DNA of 64,000 nt from contig CM030940.1 in the NCBI GenBank assembly GCA_018136815.1, forward strand, positions 1,853,601-1,917,600. Direction: 5' to 3'. Each line of letters starts with the position of its first letter. The first letter of the stretch is position 1. Of this stretch, positions 43,126-52,681 are shown one piece after another. This stretch comes from Isochrysis galbana (lineage: Eukaryota; Haptophyta; Isochrysidales; Isochrysidaceae). The notes beneath the pieces are model-generated. The model worked only from the letters and a program-made list of their open reading frames with translations, was not told the origin of the DNA and ran no database searches. A program made the translations under genes and the position numbers.

Positions 43126-43378
43126 CCTGTATGCCTCGCGACCAGGGATGGGGGGGAAGTTAGCTCAAAGGCAGGCCCAGCGCGGGCGTGGGAGTGCAGC
43201 TCGCGGCCCGCGCCCACTAGGGGTCTGGGCCAGAATGATGAGTGCCCAGCCCCTGCCAGAAGGCAAGGGCTGAGGTTGGTTGTACAGGCCCACCCCAGAG
43301 GGTGTCCGCGATGCAGTGAGGGGGGCGCGAGGCCCCCATTGACAATTGACCCCCACTAATACCCACTTATAAAAGTAG
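43126..43378. repeat. Partial copy of the 27.95 kb retroposon (third module)
   Basis: It matches 28636-28871: GTATGCCTCGCGACCAGGGA, CGCCCACTAGGGGTCTGGGC, the AGCCCCTGCC hairpin and CCCACTTATAAAAGTAG at the end. A small AATTGACCCCCACTAATA duplication lies near the 3' end. From 43379 to 43751 no gene is seen. Confidence 0.8.
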
Positions 43379-43759
43379 ATGCAAAACCCCGTGCTTTTGC
43401 TGGGCCGCCTTTTGGGCCCCTCATGCCTAATGGGCGCCCCTCGGTCCTCGGTAGAGTGTTTTACCACCCTTTACTACTTACTACCGACATCGCTCTTACT
43501 TATATCCCTTCCCTCCTCCTCTTCACCTCCCCCCCCTTCATTCCGCTTTGTCCTCGGTTTCCGGAGTCCGGCCCAGATGGACTACCTTGGGCCTGGTTCA
43601 GGGTGTGGGGTCCGGGCAGACCTTTTCGTTGCTTGTTGTTTGACAAGCAACAAGCAACCTCAAAGCACTCACTAGGACTCCTGTCGGCGATGCACGATGG
43701 CGTGCGCACTGAACCACGGCGAGCGTCGTATCGTCGTGACACAGCGGCCGTATACTACC

Positions 43760-44246
43760 CCAGGTTGTTCCGTCATACCGTCATATGACACTTGCCATGG
43801 AACTGAGTATGATGTCATACATCTGATACCATATGATACTCCCTCCAAACATCTACGCTTATAACCCCGCCATTATGATAAAAATCTTCTTACTCAGTAC
43901 TTAGAATCGGATGCTGCTTGATGACTGACCATTTCAAGCTCCCACAGCAACACCCCTGGAGCGTCTCCACATGGCGCCGCCCCCACTCCACGGCGGTGTG
44001 ACACTCGTCATTGCCGTCGTCGCCGCCGCCATCGTTGCTGCACATCAGGTTGGCGGCCATTAGCGGGGGGGGGGGGGCTCGGAGCTGGGAGTGCAAGTAT
44101 TTCCCGCGCCCGAACTTGTACTAGTACAACTCGTTGAATTGTAGCCTCTAGTCTTGTCATATGATACTCAGTATCAGGTCTAGAGCAACTAATACTGAGA
44201 GTTATCATATATATATGATATCATATATGACAGTACAACCAAGAAG
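43760..44246 (-). mobile_element. Deletion derivative of the hAT element at 49.2 kb
   Basis: Perfect 8-bp duplications ATACTACC lie at 43752-43759 and 44247-44254. The left end CCAGGTTGTTCCGTCATA pairs imperfectly with the right end (reverse complement CTTCTTGGTTGTACTGTCATA, minus one base). Read on the minus strand, the first ~140 bp and the start of the coding part parallel 49173-49500. Words like TCATATGATA and CTCAGTATCAG are dense near both ends. Only a remnant of the transposase N-terminus is kept, so it depends on a transposase from another copy. Confidence 0.78.
43890..44096 (-). pseudogene. Remnant of hAT transposase N-terminus
   Basis: The minus-strand peptide NDGGGDDGNDECHTAVEWGR and RHVETLQG corresponds to NDGDDGNGDDAAECQWGRRP and LEELQG at the start of the transposase at 49434. 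After about 45 residues the similarity ends and the frame stops, so the rest of the gene is missing. Confidence 0.75.
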
Positions 44247-44254
44247 ATACTACC

Positions 44255-45064
44255 ATTGGCCGAGCATGGAGACCGCGCAATAGGGTTGCAGCAGCGGGCA
44301 AGGCAGGTAGGCCTCTGAGGGGAGAGTGAGAGCCTGGGGATCATGAGTCATGAGCGGTCGCGGCGACGCTCCAGCATAGTTCAACAAACTATAGCAATAA
44401 TCTCCTGATGCACTTGTTGCTACCGCCCCTACTGGATATCTGATGATGCCTAGCGATTCAAGCATCTGGTCTCCTCGCCTGCTAACGACATACGGGCCCA
44501 TATGAACGGTTTATGATGCTACTAGTTGTAAAACCTTACCGTCATTGTCGCCACCACCTTCACTTACCTTTCCAACCCACGCATATCATCGAGTAACCAA
44601 GTGAAGCCCCAAGCAAAGGCGCACGCTCTGACATGCGAAAGGCGACCGTGCAGCACCTAGCCACCACGAATCCTCAACATGGTTCGCGCAACACTCTCAG
44701 GCGGGTATGACAGCTCGGTGCTTGCGGACCAGTGGCTCTCATACCAAGCTCGGCGCCACGAGCACAACATCAGCCATGGCGCCGTTTTGATGCGGTGCAC
44801 AAACAAATAAGTATGACCCAACTCACGCATAGGAAGCCACGCGTGAACCGTCCTCATCCTATGCGGGTGTGTGCGGTCGCGGCTTACGGCGGTCGGGACG
44901 GGGCATGTCTTCCGGCGGTATTCCACAGCCCGTACGGATGGGCGAGGGGGCGAGTCCCGGCCGAACAGCATGCCTCCGTTGCCATTGCGATTAGCACCAC
45001 GGCGAACAGTCTTTTGCATGGCGGGCGCCGCCGGGCGCGGATGAGCCGTGCACTGCCGGCGAAC
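44255..45064. other. Intergenic; 3' flank of the glycosyltransferase
   Basis: No gene recognised. Short frames at 44657-45019 (minus) and 44732-45370 (plus) overlap each other and the real gene and lack family features. Confidence 0.4.
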
Positions 45065-46758
45065 TCACTCGGCCACTCGGTTGGCCTCGTCGACATCGTC
45101 GCCCAGAAGCGCCTCGAAGCCCGCGCCCCCAAACGACGACGCGCGCACGCGGAGCGCCTCGCTCTCTGCGCGCGAGGCTTCTGTTGGCTCGAAGTCGATG
45201 AGCCAGCGCACGTCCTCGATGTGGATGCGCTTGACCGCGCGCACAGTGTTGGGGAAGGAGGAGCCGTGGATGCGCGCGTTCATCATCTGCTCGGGGTGTC
45301 CGGCAGTCGGCACGGTAAGGACGGGCACCCCACGCGAGACACCCTCCCAAATGGTCTCGTTGCCCGTTGAGCAGATGATACCCGAGCATTGCTCGAAGTA
45401 GTGGCGGAAGAGTGCGCGCTGCTTCTTATGAGAGGCGAGCGCGAGCGGCCGGCCCTTAGGTGGCGTAAGCGGGTCGGCAGTGAAGCAGTGAAATTCGACG
45501 CCCGAAACCTGTGGGGGGCGCGTGGGGTGTGTGTGTAGGGGGGGAGTTGTGGGTTTGGGGTGGGTAGGGAGCGCTACAGCAGGAGCCATCGGCGCACCGA
45601 GTACTGCGCGAGCAGGCGCTCCAGCCGGATCGCGTCGGTCTGCGCGAGGAAGTAGCAGAGAATGAGGCGCGGATAGTAGGAGCTGACGGGATTAGGCAGC
45701 TCGAGGATGGGTGGCAGCGTATTGGGCTTGGGCAGCGCGGAGAGCGGCAAGCAGTTGCCCGTTTGCTTGAAGAGGTTGGCCATCACGTCAATTGTCGCCT
45801 TGCCGATGATCTCCCAGAAACCGAGGTCGCGCACCTTCGCAAACAGGCGTGTGGAGTGTGGCATGTGGGCAGGCGGGCCGCTGGAGCGCCTATGCAGAGG
45901 GCGGGCTCACGTTGAGGTTCTGCAGCGCGAATTGCGGCGCCACGTTGATGACGCGCGCGCCGTCAGGCGGCGGGCAGTCGCGCAGGTAGTAGGCGAGCGT
46001 GACGTGCCTGCGCGAGGCGTGGGTGCGGGGATAGAGGCGTGCGCATCCGCACAGTTGGTAGGCGCAATCCGCCGGCAGCGGAGTGGGCACGGCGCTCGCC
46101 CTCTCTCACTCTTCACACGCAACGTCGGAGCTCTTCAGCCTGCTCGCGTGCCCTGCCGCTCAACGCCAACCGGTCCTAGCGAGTTAGTTGCCCTGCCTCT
46201 CTCCGCCGATTGCTAGAAGCCGGGGAAGCACCGCCGGAACACGGGCGCGCCTTCCGGGACCGTTGTGCTAAGCACAGCTTGCCGTCGCACCCTGCTGCCG
46301 CCAATCCGTGCTGCCCGCCAATCGCGCCGCGTTGTGCTTGCGCTCGCGCCACGGACCACTGCGCCCTCGTGCCTGCTTCTCGCTCGGCCCTCGCCTCCCC
46401 AGGGCTCTCTGTGTGCCGGCGCACTCACCAGAAACTCAAGATGATTTCGGCCCTCGCGTCGCAGAAGAACTGATCGATCTCGCGGTACATCTTCTTGAGC
46501 TTGTGCAACCCGGTCACTAGCGAGGCGAGGGTGACGATTGTCGGCACAGTTCCCTTCTTTGGGTCGACCAGCTTCACGGCGGGTAGGACAAGTATCGGAA
46601 CACCGAGTGGCCTGAGCGTCTCGTCAATCATCTTTTGTGAGGCGTCGACGTCGCACAAGATGCCCGCGAGTTCGTATCCCTTTCCCTTGAGGAGCTGCAT
46701 CACAGCGAGGGTCTGCGTCATGTGCCCCGTGCCGGACCCGCAGAAACCGACGACGAAC
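45065..46758 (-). CDS. MurG-like (GT-B) glycosyltransferase, 5' end not found
   Basis: Four minus-strand exons join in frame: 46758-46429, 46007-45911, 45834-45598 and 45508-45065, about 368 aa. The first exon opens with FVVGFCGSGTGHMTQTLAVM, the glycine-rich N-terminal loop with a GH motif seen in GT28/MurG-type and related GT-B transferases. The last exon has the matching nucleotide-sugar-binding half: CSGIICSTGNETIWEGVSRG, then VPVLTVPTAGHPEQMMNARI. Such enzymes move a sugar from a nucleotide donor to a lipid or glycan acceptor; the acceptor cannot be told. Exon joins restore WHVTLAYYLRDC and LNVRDLGFW smoothly. Upstream of 46758 a CAG acceptor implies at least one more 5' exon, which I could not identify. 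Confidence 0.78.
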
Positions 46759-47764
46759 CTGCCGTCAGTGCAGTCATGGCTGGAGAGAGGGCGGAGGCAA
46801 TGGGGAGGACACGTGGGAGGGGCCGTGTGGAGATGCGCCCTGCCCTGTGGTGGGACCAACGCGCGGCGGCGATGTGGCCAGCCAGCGGCGTCGGCTCTCG
46901 TCGCCGTGGTGGTGGACAGCGCGCCCATTCGGCTCGCATGCAGTGCTTCGCACAGGGGGCTGCACTGTCTCGTGCGGCTGCACAAAATCAGGCAGTGCTG
47001 TAGTCAAGCGTGCTCAGCGCTCGCAAGATGATGATCGCCGGCTCGCCTAGGAAGTGTACCAAACCCCATGCGATCTGTCCTTATCGACCCCCCCACCCCC
47101 ACCCCCCCACCCTTTCTCACTCTCCCTTCGCCGGTGGGCGTGCGGTGTCGTCTATTGTGCACCGTTAGAGGAGTGCAGGGCCCATGCGGCTAGCTTGCTA
47201 CTCCACTAGTCCTTCTGAGCAGTGCACCCCATGTGCCGTGTGCCGTTGCCCTGCCTTCTCTTGTCGGAGCTCACCCTGTTCGGCATGCCCCATTGCCCCA
47301 CCCCTCACCCATCGCCACATCGGCGTAGCTGGAGATGGCATTCCGAGATACTGCGAGCCTCCGGAGACCACGTGAGGCGACGAGACGCCCTATACACTCG
47401 CCTTGCCCTGCCCGCTCCTCCCTCTCTCCCCAGCTATCTCCTTTCACCTCCTCCGAGCTACAGCGCCCCACCCCCCCACACCCAAACGCTCCGCAAGCTA
47501 CCTCTGCCCCACCCCTCCCCACGCCACCACCAAGCCTCGTGGTAGACTCCGCCCCACCCACCCCCTCGCGCCTACCCCCCGCCTCGAACACCACATAGCA
47601 AGCCTCCGCATGCCTCCACACCCCTCCAACTCCCCTCATCTTCTGAGTAGGTCTCCCCTCCCGCCGCCCGCCCGCCCGTCTCCCCCCCACCCCGGTGCTC
47701 CCTCTATGCCCCTCTCCCGCCTCTTTCCCCCGTCCCGCTGCCCCCAATCCCCTAACCCCTTCCC
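46759..47764. other. Probable upstream region of the glycosyltransferase; C-rich
   Basis: May hide the missing 5' exon. From about 47370 to 47760 the plus strand is C/T/A-rich with no convincing coding frame. Confidence 0.35.
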
Positions 47765-47970
47765 CTATCCCCCCCCTCTCACCTCTTCTTCTGGGGAGAA
47801 TACCCCATTCGCAGAGTCTTCTTCGGAGGAGAGATAATAGGAGCCGGCCCCGCCCCCTCCCCCCCAGCACCCCCTCCCACTCCCGCTTCCCCCTGGCCCC
47901 ACTCTCACCTCTTCTTCTGAGGAGAATACCCCATTTGCAGAGTCTTCTTCGGAGGAGAGACAATCGGACC
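47765..47970 (-). repeat. Tandem pair of ~131-bp exon-like units
   Basis: Each minus-strand unit reads LSSEEDSANGVFS[SP]EEE and is followed at once by GAG|GTGAGAG, a good splice donor. The copies (about 47774-47832 and 47905-47963) differ by only a few bases, while the sequence between them is G-rich and intron-like. Upstream on the same strand lies a cysteine-rich open stretch (CFSCCSDGCEHALSC, about 48005-48055) that may be an earlier exon of the same unknown gene. Confidence 0.6.
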
Positions 47971-48312
47971 GAGGGCAATCCACGGCTGAGAGTAGAGGAG
48001 GGGCTTCCAGCAGGAGAGCGCGTGCTCACAGCCATCGGAACAGCACGAGAAGCAGCCTGCCCTCCGCTCTGACTGGGAGGAGGCCGTGGTGAGCATTGGG
48101 AGAGGGTTGGGGGGTGGGGAAGGGGGAGAGGAGGAGGGTTGGGGGGAAGGGGGGGAAGAAGGGGGAGGGGGAGGGGGGGGGAGAAGAAGACTATCAGTAA
48201 AGAGAAAGAGGCTACCTGGTACTCCTAACTAAGTCCTAAGGGGAGGGGGAATATACTAATATACCCCTCGAGCAGGAGAGGCTATTGTGATACACGATTC
48301 GCGTCAAAGCTG
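47971..48312. other. G-rich spacer
   Basis: Apart from the cysteine-rich stretch noted at 48005-48055, this is GGGGGA-type low complexity (48095-48185) with no gene. Confidence 0.4.
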
Positions 48313-48600
48313 TTGATGTTGATTCGTTACCGGAATGTGCTCTCTATCTTGGATCGGCTCTTTATCGACGATGAATTCGAGAGGTGCATGTCAAAGCAGA
48401 ATCGCGAGACCAAGGAAAAAGGAGCTGAAGCAAAGAGCACAAAGAGGACAATCGGAAACGAGAACCTTGCCGACACGGTCAAGGTGTGCATTCGCGTTTT
48501 GCGTTTTAGAGGTTTAGAACCAGCACTAGTTTTGCTCAGGATGCTAGATGGTAAGGCTGGTGCTGCGCTCGGTAAGGTGTACGGATACATGTTGCAGCTC
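48313..48600 (+). pseudogene. Internal fragment of a DUF659/hAT-type transposase
   Basis: The frame encodes DRLFIDDEFERCMSKQNRET and later LEPALVLLRMLDGKAGAALG and KVYGYMLQLDYHY. The second part resembles the conserved 'leucine-rich ... DG ... G-x-x-Y-x-x-M' region in the middle of DUF659-type hAT transposases. There is no N-terminus and no catalytic or dimerisation C-terminus, and the frame runs on into a dispersed repeat (48.66 kb). It is probably from a different hAT family than the gene at 49.4 kb. Confidence 0.5.
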
Positions 48601-48654
48601 GACTACCATTACAGCCATCCAATCGAGGGTCTGCATGAAAGAATCCGTCATAAG

Positions 48655-48893
48655 ATAGATACACGCCTTTCGCATTCGCGAATCGACGCTCGTTAGGCTT
48701 CTCTCTTCTCTCGTTCGGTATTTATCGTTATAATTCTCTCGTTCTCGTTCTCGGTCAAAAAATTTGCGTGGACGCATGGGATCTTGGGTTGTGGAGCGCT
48801 CTCTCTTTCTCTTTCTCTCGAAGAGATGGGAACTGGGAAGTTTCCCCACCTTTCTTTCTCCCAGGCGCCTCGCAAATAGGTTTAATTTGCTAC
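48655..48893. repeat. Dispersed repeat shared with 33.97-34.23 kb
   Basis: It matches 33965-34230 through CTCGTTAGGCTTCTCTCTTC, TATTTATCGTTATAAT, GTGGACGCAT, CTCTCGAAGAGA and GCCTCGCAAATAGGTT. It is followed by the stem-loop repeat AACTATCGTTAAAACGATAG + GGTCATGGAGCGCGCC at 48894-48930. Confidence 0.65.
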
Positions 48894-49172
48894 AACTATC
48901 GTTAAAACGATAGGGTCATGGAGCGCGCCACGCTCCCCCCCTCTCTCTCCGCCCCCTCCACCGCGCTGACCGACCAGGATATGCTTATGCTGGACGCCGC
49001 GCAGCCACAGCAGCCACCACCCAGGGCCACGCCAACCCAGGTACCCGCGAGCCACAACCCGATTCGAGCCCGCATCGCCGTAAGGACAGAACAACAACAA
49101 ACAGCACACAAAGCACCAGCACAACCCTGCCAGCACAGCCAGCCACATAGGTGCGCTGAGGGCTGTCGTGTT

Positions 49173-50235
49173 CCAAGTTGTTCTGTCATATATGATATCA
49201 TATATGATATCTCAGTATCAGTAGCTGTAGAACTGATGCTGAGTGTCATATGACAAGACTAGGGGCTAACATTAAAACGACTTTTACTATTAGAAGTGCA
49301 TGGGTGAGCGGGCGCGGGAACGAAGCGCCTCTCCCGCCACACTGCGGGCGACGAGCCGCGAGCCGCCCCTTCCCCTTCCCCCTCCCCCTCCCCCCCCCTC
49401 CCCGTCCCTCACCCCTCACGGCCGGCGGCCCGCATGAGCAATGATGGCGACGACGGCAATGGCGATGACGCGGCGGAGTGTCAGTGGGGGCGGCGCCCTT
49501 TGGAGGAGCTCCAGGGCAACGCGCTTCTCTGGTCGACCATCATGGAGATGCCGGCGCGTCGCAAGGAGACCAAGAGCAAGCAATGCTTGTTCTGTGGGCA
49601 ATACTACACGGGTGGGCCGTTCAATATCAAGGTGCACTTGGACGGGTCCCTGAAGCCCAGGTCCATTCGCCTGTGCAAGCCGAGCTCGCAGTGGATGGAG
49701 CGATACGGGGAGGTGCTGGCTGAGCTACGTCGTCGCGCAAGCGCAGAGCGGAAGGCAGCTGAGGAGCAAGAAGCGCGGAGAGCGCTGAAAGCCGAAGGGC
49801 GTGTGGTGGCAGAGCACAAGCTCTTCTTCGAAGGTGCCGGCGCGGATGAAGTTGCAGAGGCATGGCTGCGTTTGGTTGTCAAGAAGGCATTGCCGCTGAA
49901 TTTATTCGACGATGATCATTTCAGGCGTGCTGTGGCTGTGACCGCAATGGCCGGCCGGAAAATTGTGAAGGGAGGGACTGACACCTTCCTTCCCCGCCGC
50001 AAGCACATGACTACGATTGCGTTGCCTATCCTTGACCGCAAGCTTGAAGACACGGTGCACAAGCAGGTGCACAAGATTGCTGAGGCAACAGGCGTGGTGA
50101 TCATGTCTGATGGCTGGACGCGCTCACCGAAAAATAGGTAAGTCCCGCACTTGTTTACAGGATAAGTCGGGGCTGAGACCGCCGCCCACTCGGAGACACA
50201 GGAGGAAGGGGGGGAATGATCACCGGGGGGGGGCG
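49173..50235 (+). mobile_element. hAT element, left end and transposase, right end not found
   Basis: The left end CCAAGTTGTTCTGTCATATA matches the ends of the 487-bp derivative at 43760-44246. Inside it are the same words (ATATGATATC, CTCAGTATCAG, GTCATATGACAAGACTAG). The transposase frame begins at 49434. After 50137 the element is either an intron or broken: from about 50236 the sequence belongs to a LINE 3' end. I could not find a matching right terminus or an 8-bp duplication, so the copy may be truncated. Confidence 0.65.
49434..50137 (+). CDS. hAT transposase with BED-type zinc finger, N-terminal part
   Basis: The ATG frame gives 234 residues. A BED-like finger spans about residues 50-70 (CLFCGQYYTGGPFNIKVHLD, with the CxxC and a histidine). 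An Arg/Glu/Ala-rich helix follows. Then comes the region leading into the RNase H-like core (LNLFDDDHFRRAV ... LPILDRKLEDTVHKQVHKIA). It ends GVVIMSDGWTRSPKNR, the conserved DUF659/hAT motif around the first catalytic aspartate. The frame ends at AATAG|GTAAGT, a strong splice donor, so an intron may follow. No second exon with the remaining catalytic residues was found before the LINE remnant, so I regard it as incomplete. BED fingers bind the element's terminal and subterminal repeats. Confidence 0.75.
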
Positions 50236-50416
50236 CGGGCCACCGGACCATATCTAAGCCCTTCACCCCTATCCCCCTAGTAGTGCACGGGGGGAGTCGC
50301 CTTATGGCGGGGGGAGAAGGGCCGGGGAAGTGGGGGTGTAGAAAGTTTCCTACGTGAGTAGAAAGTAGAGGGTCCACGGCCGCGTGTACGGTGAGACTAT
50401 TAAAAGGTTTATTTAT
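50236..50416 (-). repeat. 3' untranslated end of a LINE-type retrotransposon
   Basis: Directly follows the minus-strand RT C-terminus. The 3' part (plus strand ACCGGACCATATCTAAGCCC, then CCTAGTAGTGCACGGGGGGA) recurs at 54791-54870. The 5' part (GTGGGGGTGTAGAAAGT...) recurs at 57775-57862. Copies truncated at the 5' side are normal for LINE elements. Confidence 0.6.
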
Positions 50417-50756
50417 TTATACCCGTTCCCACGAGTCCAGGAATTCCGTTTTGTGTATTCTGCTCCCCTTATGGTCGAATATTTCGGGGAGGTGCTCTAG
50501 GTATTGTGCGCAGTCTTCACGTGTGTAGGGCTCCGTGAGGTCTTCGTCTTTATAGATGTTGTGTGCAACATGTGTTTGGAGGGATTCCCATAGGCTGATC
50601 CACGCCCCGCGTTTGAGCGGTGGTGGATCGTGAGGATTGTGCCATATTGGCTGTGACAGTGCTCCTTCTCTCGTGAGTCTCGTGCGACGTATTTTCAGGG
50701 TCCTGAAGTTCGCCAAGGCGTCCTTCCAGAATGTTGGCAGTGCCGGGTTTCCCCTG
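50417..50756 (-). pseudogene. C-terminal remnant of a LINE reverse-transcriptase protein
   Basis: The minus-strand frame reads PTFWKDALANFRTLKIRRTR, then LSQPIWHNPHDPP, then SLWESLQTHVAHNIYKDEDL. LINE ORF2 proteins typically end with 'FW-x-x-x-L-x-x-(W/F)' followed by 'QP-(L/I)-W-x-N' and a segment of this kind. The reverse transcriptase domain itself is missing; the homology starts about 20 bp before a purine heptamer array (50771). Confidence 0.6.
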
Positions 50757-50770
50757 ATGCTGCAGGTGAG

Positions 50771-50880
50771 CGAGAGAGGAGAGAGGAGAGTGGAGAGAGG
50801 AGAGGGGAGAGAGGAGAGAGGAGAGAGGAGAGGGGAGAGAGGAGAGAGGAGAGAGGAGAGAGGAGAGAGGAGAGAGGAGA
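50771..50880. repeat. Heptanucleotide array (GAGAGGA)n
   Basis: About 15 copies of a 7-bp purine unit with a few GAGAGGG or GAGAGTG variants. Related in sequence to the array at 25349-25585. Confidence 0.95.
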
Positions 50881-50886
50881 CAGAGA

Positions 50887-51267
50887 TCGAGATAGAGTGT
50901 GGAACGAGCGCGCGCGCAATAGAGCTAAGGAGTTTTGTTTGAGCCCGGACACTCTCATACTCTCATGAGAGCTGACATATTAGTACTGATATTAGTTATA
51001 GCTCCAAAACCTTGAGAGTTGATAAGCTGTTACCCCAACCCCGTGTGGGCTTGACAAATACAAGGTTGGCAATGACAATGCAGGCTGTTTATGGTCTCTG
51101 GCTGGGGTTTATATGATCTCCGGCTGAGGCTCGTTTAGGTTGTTGTGTGGGCCTGGGCTTGGTGTAGTTGATTGAAGTCTTGCAGCTAGTGCTTTCTAAT
51201 TCTAACACCCAGCTAGATGGGCTGAATGGACGGTATTTGTGACTTCTTGACATTGTCGATGTCATCT
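50887..51267. other. Intergenic, AT-richer; no gene
   Basis: It contains CATGAGAGCTGACATATTAG and TACTGATATTAGTTAT words, possibly a transposon end. TCTCCGGCTGAGGCTCGTTTA at about 51115 recurs in similar form at about 51978, outside the far end of the element at 51272-51938. Confidence 0.35.
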
Positions 51268-51271
51268 TGCA

Positions 51272-51938
51272 CGGCTAAAAAGTTCCGTCCTACATTATAG
51301 GACCGCGTCCTACGATTTCGGTGTATTTGTAGGACCCTGAGCTTGAAAGCCACACAACGTTCGAGATTGAAAGATTGGGACTTCCCACCAACTGAAGGAT
51401 AGTCCCAACTCAGTCTTGAGATTCTTAGCTCCCACTATGGCCAAGGCTGCAGACTTCGTCTTGACCGAGCTTTCGGCTCCAGCGTGAACTGAGTACTTCG
51501 GCCATCGGAGGCCACCGGGTGCCTCGAGAGTTTTGTTTTTGCCCCGCAAGAGGCAAAAGCAGCCAAAACTTTCATTGGGCTTCAAAACCAAGCTTGGTCT
51601 CCACTGAAGGTCGAGAAGAACCCATGCCAAAGAGCATTTCATCTCGTGGGAGCAAGTTCTAGGGAGCTCATCATGAGCCTCAAATCGTGTCCTCAGGTGT
51701 TTGCGGCAATTCGTAGGACAACGCCGTTTTTTGCCAGGAAGGCTTCCGCGAGTGGCAAATAAGTCATTATGCTTTGAGAATGGTGTCTTGAGCCTCTAGG
51801 AGGACTCAATGAGGGCAATGAGATGAACACAGAAACCAAACCCTAGCTCCCCATTCCTAGATTGAACCGTGTCTTCATAGTTCACAACGTCGTCCTGCAT
51901 TGTAGGACTCGTCCTATAAAGCTGGGTACCTTTATCCG
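51272..51938. mobile_element. 667-bp DNA transposon with 4-bp target duplication (AAGGAC/TAGGAC family)
   Basis: The left end CGGCTAAAAAGTTCCGTCCT and the right end (reverse complement CGGATAAAGGTACCCAGC) match the two ends of the element at 27756-29374. TGCA flanks it on both sides (51268-51271 and 51939-51942). GTCCTA/TAGGAC words are repeated inside both ends (51286-51335 and 51890-51915). No transposase is visible in the interior; it only has short frames. Confidence 0.7.
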
Positions 51939-51942
51939 TGCA

Positions 51943-52681
51943 CTTTGCAACCGTTCCAAGATCCTAAAATGTGGCTTGTCGTCTCCGGCTGAGGTTCGTT
52001 TATGATGTACGTGCTCTCAAAAGATTCACTTCTGCCGCTCGCTTGCGCACTTTTGTCCACGACTCATATTCACATCACGTTCTAGAATCTACTACCGGTG
52101 CTACACCATACCCATCACACTTGCTACTGCTAAAGTTTTCCGAGTTTCATCGGCGCCTGTCCGGGCCCAAATCTGCTATTCTCTTTCTGCGAAGAGTGGG
52201 AATAATTTGCCCCCCAAGAAGAACTTGATCCAGTGGCAAACAGCAATTTAAGCGAATGTGCAGTGGGTGTCTGTCAACAGCGACGAGAGCAAGCATGCCA
52301 GCACACATCATCATCACGAGCGCACAGTCCATCATCATGGCATCTGGCTCGGACGACTAGGATACGTCGTCTGGGGCGGGTGCGGGTGTGCAATACCGTT
52401 GGCTCGGCCGGGGAATCGATGATTTTCTGACGATCGTCGGCACCATCAGACACGAAATGGCACACGGTGCTCCTTGCCCCGCCACGTGAGCCCGCATCCC
52501 CCACGTTGACATACCTAAGGTCCATGCGTGTAACAGCCACCACCGCGTCTTGTCGCCGAATGCTCCGCGACCCCAAGCGGATCCACCGTCGACGAGCGGC
52601 GCGGAAGTCCTCAGGTGAGGCGTCGGCACACGTTTTGGTGAGAGGGCGTGCGGCCGGGAGCGAGGTGAGGTACGGTGCGGC
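51943..52681. other. Intergenic; 3' flank of the MBD gene
   Basis: No gene recognised. Minus-strand frames around 52357-52680 lie outside the stop codon of the MBD protein and have no family features. Confidence 0.4.

Noticed and set aside
43760-44246. Calling the 44-kb element a simple AT-rich hairpin
   Set aside because: Perfect 8-bp duplications and transposase-derived coding remnant make a hAT derivative the better explanation.
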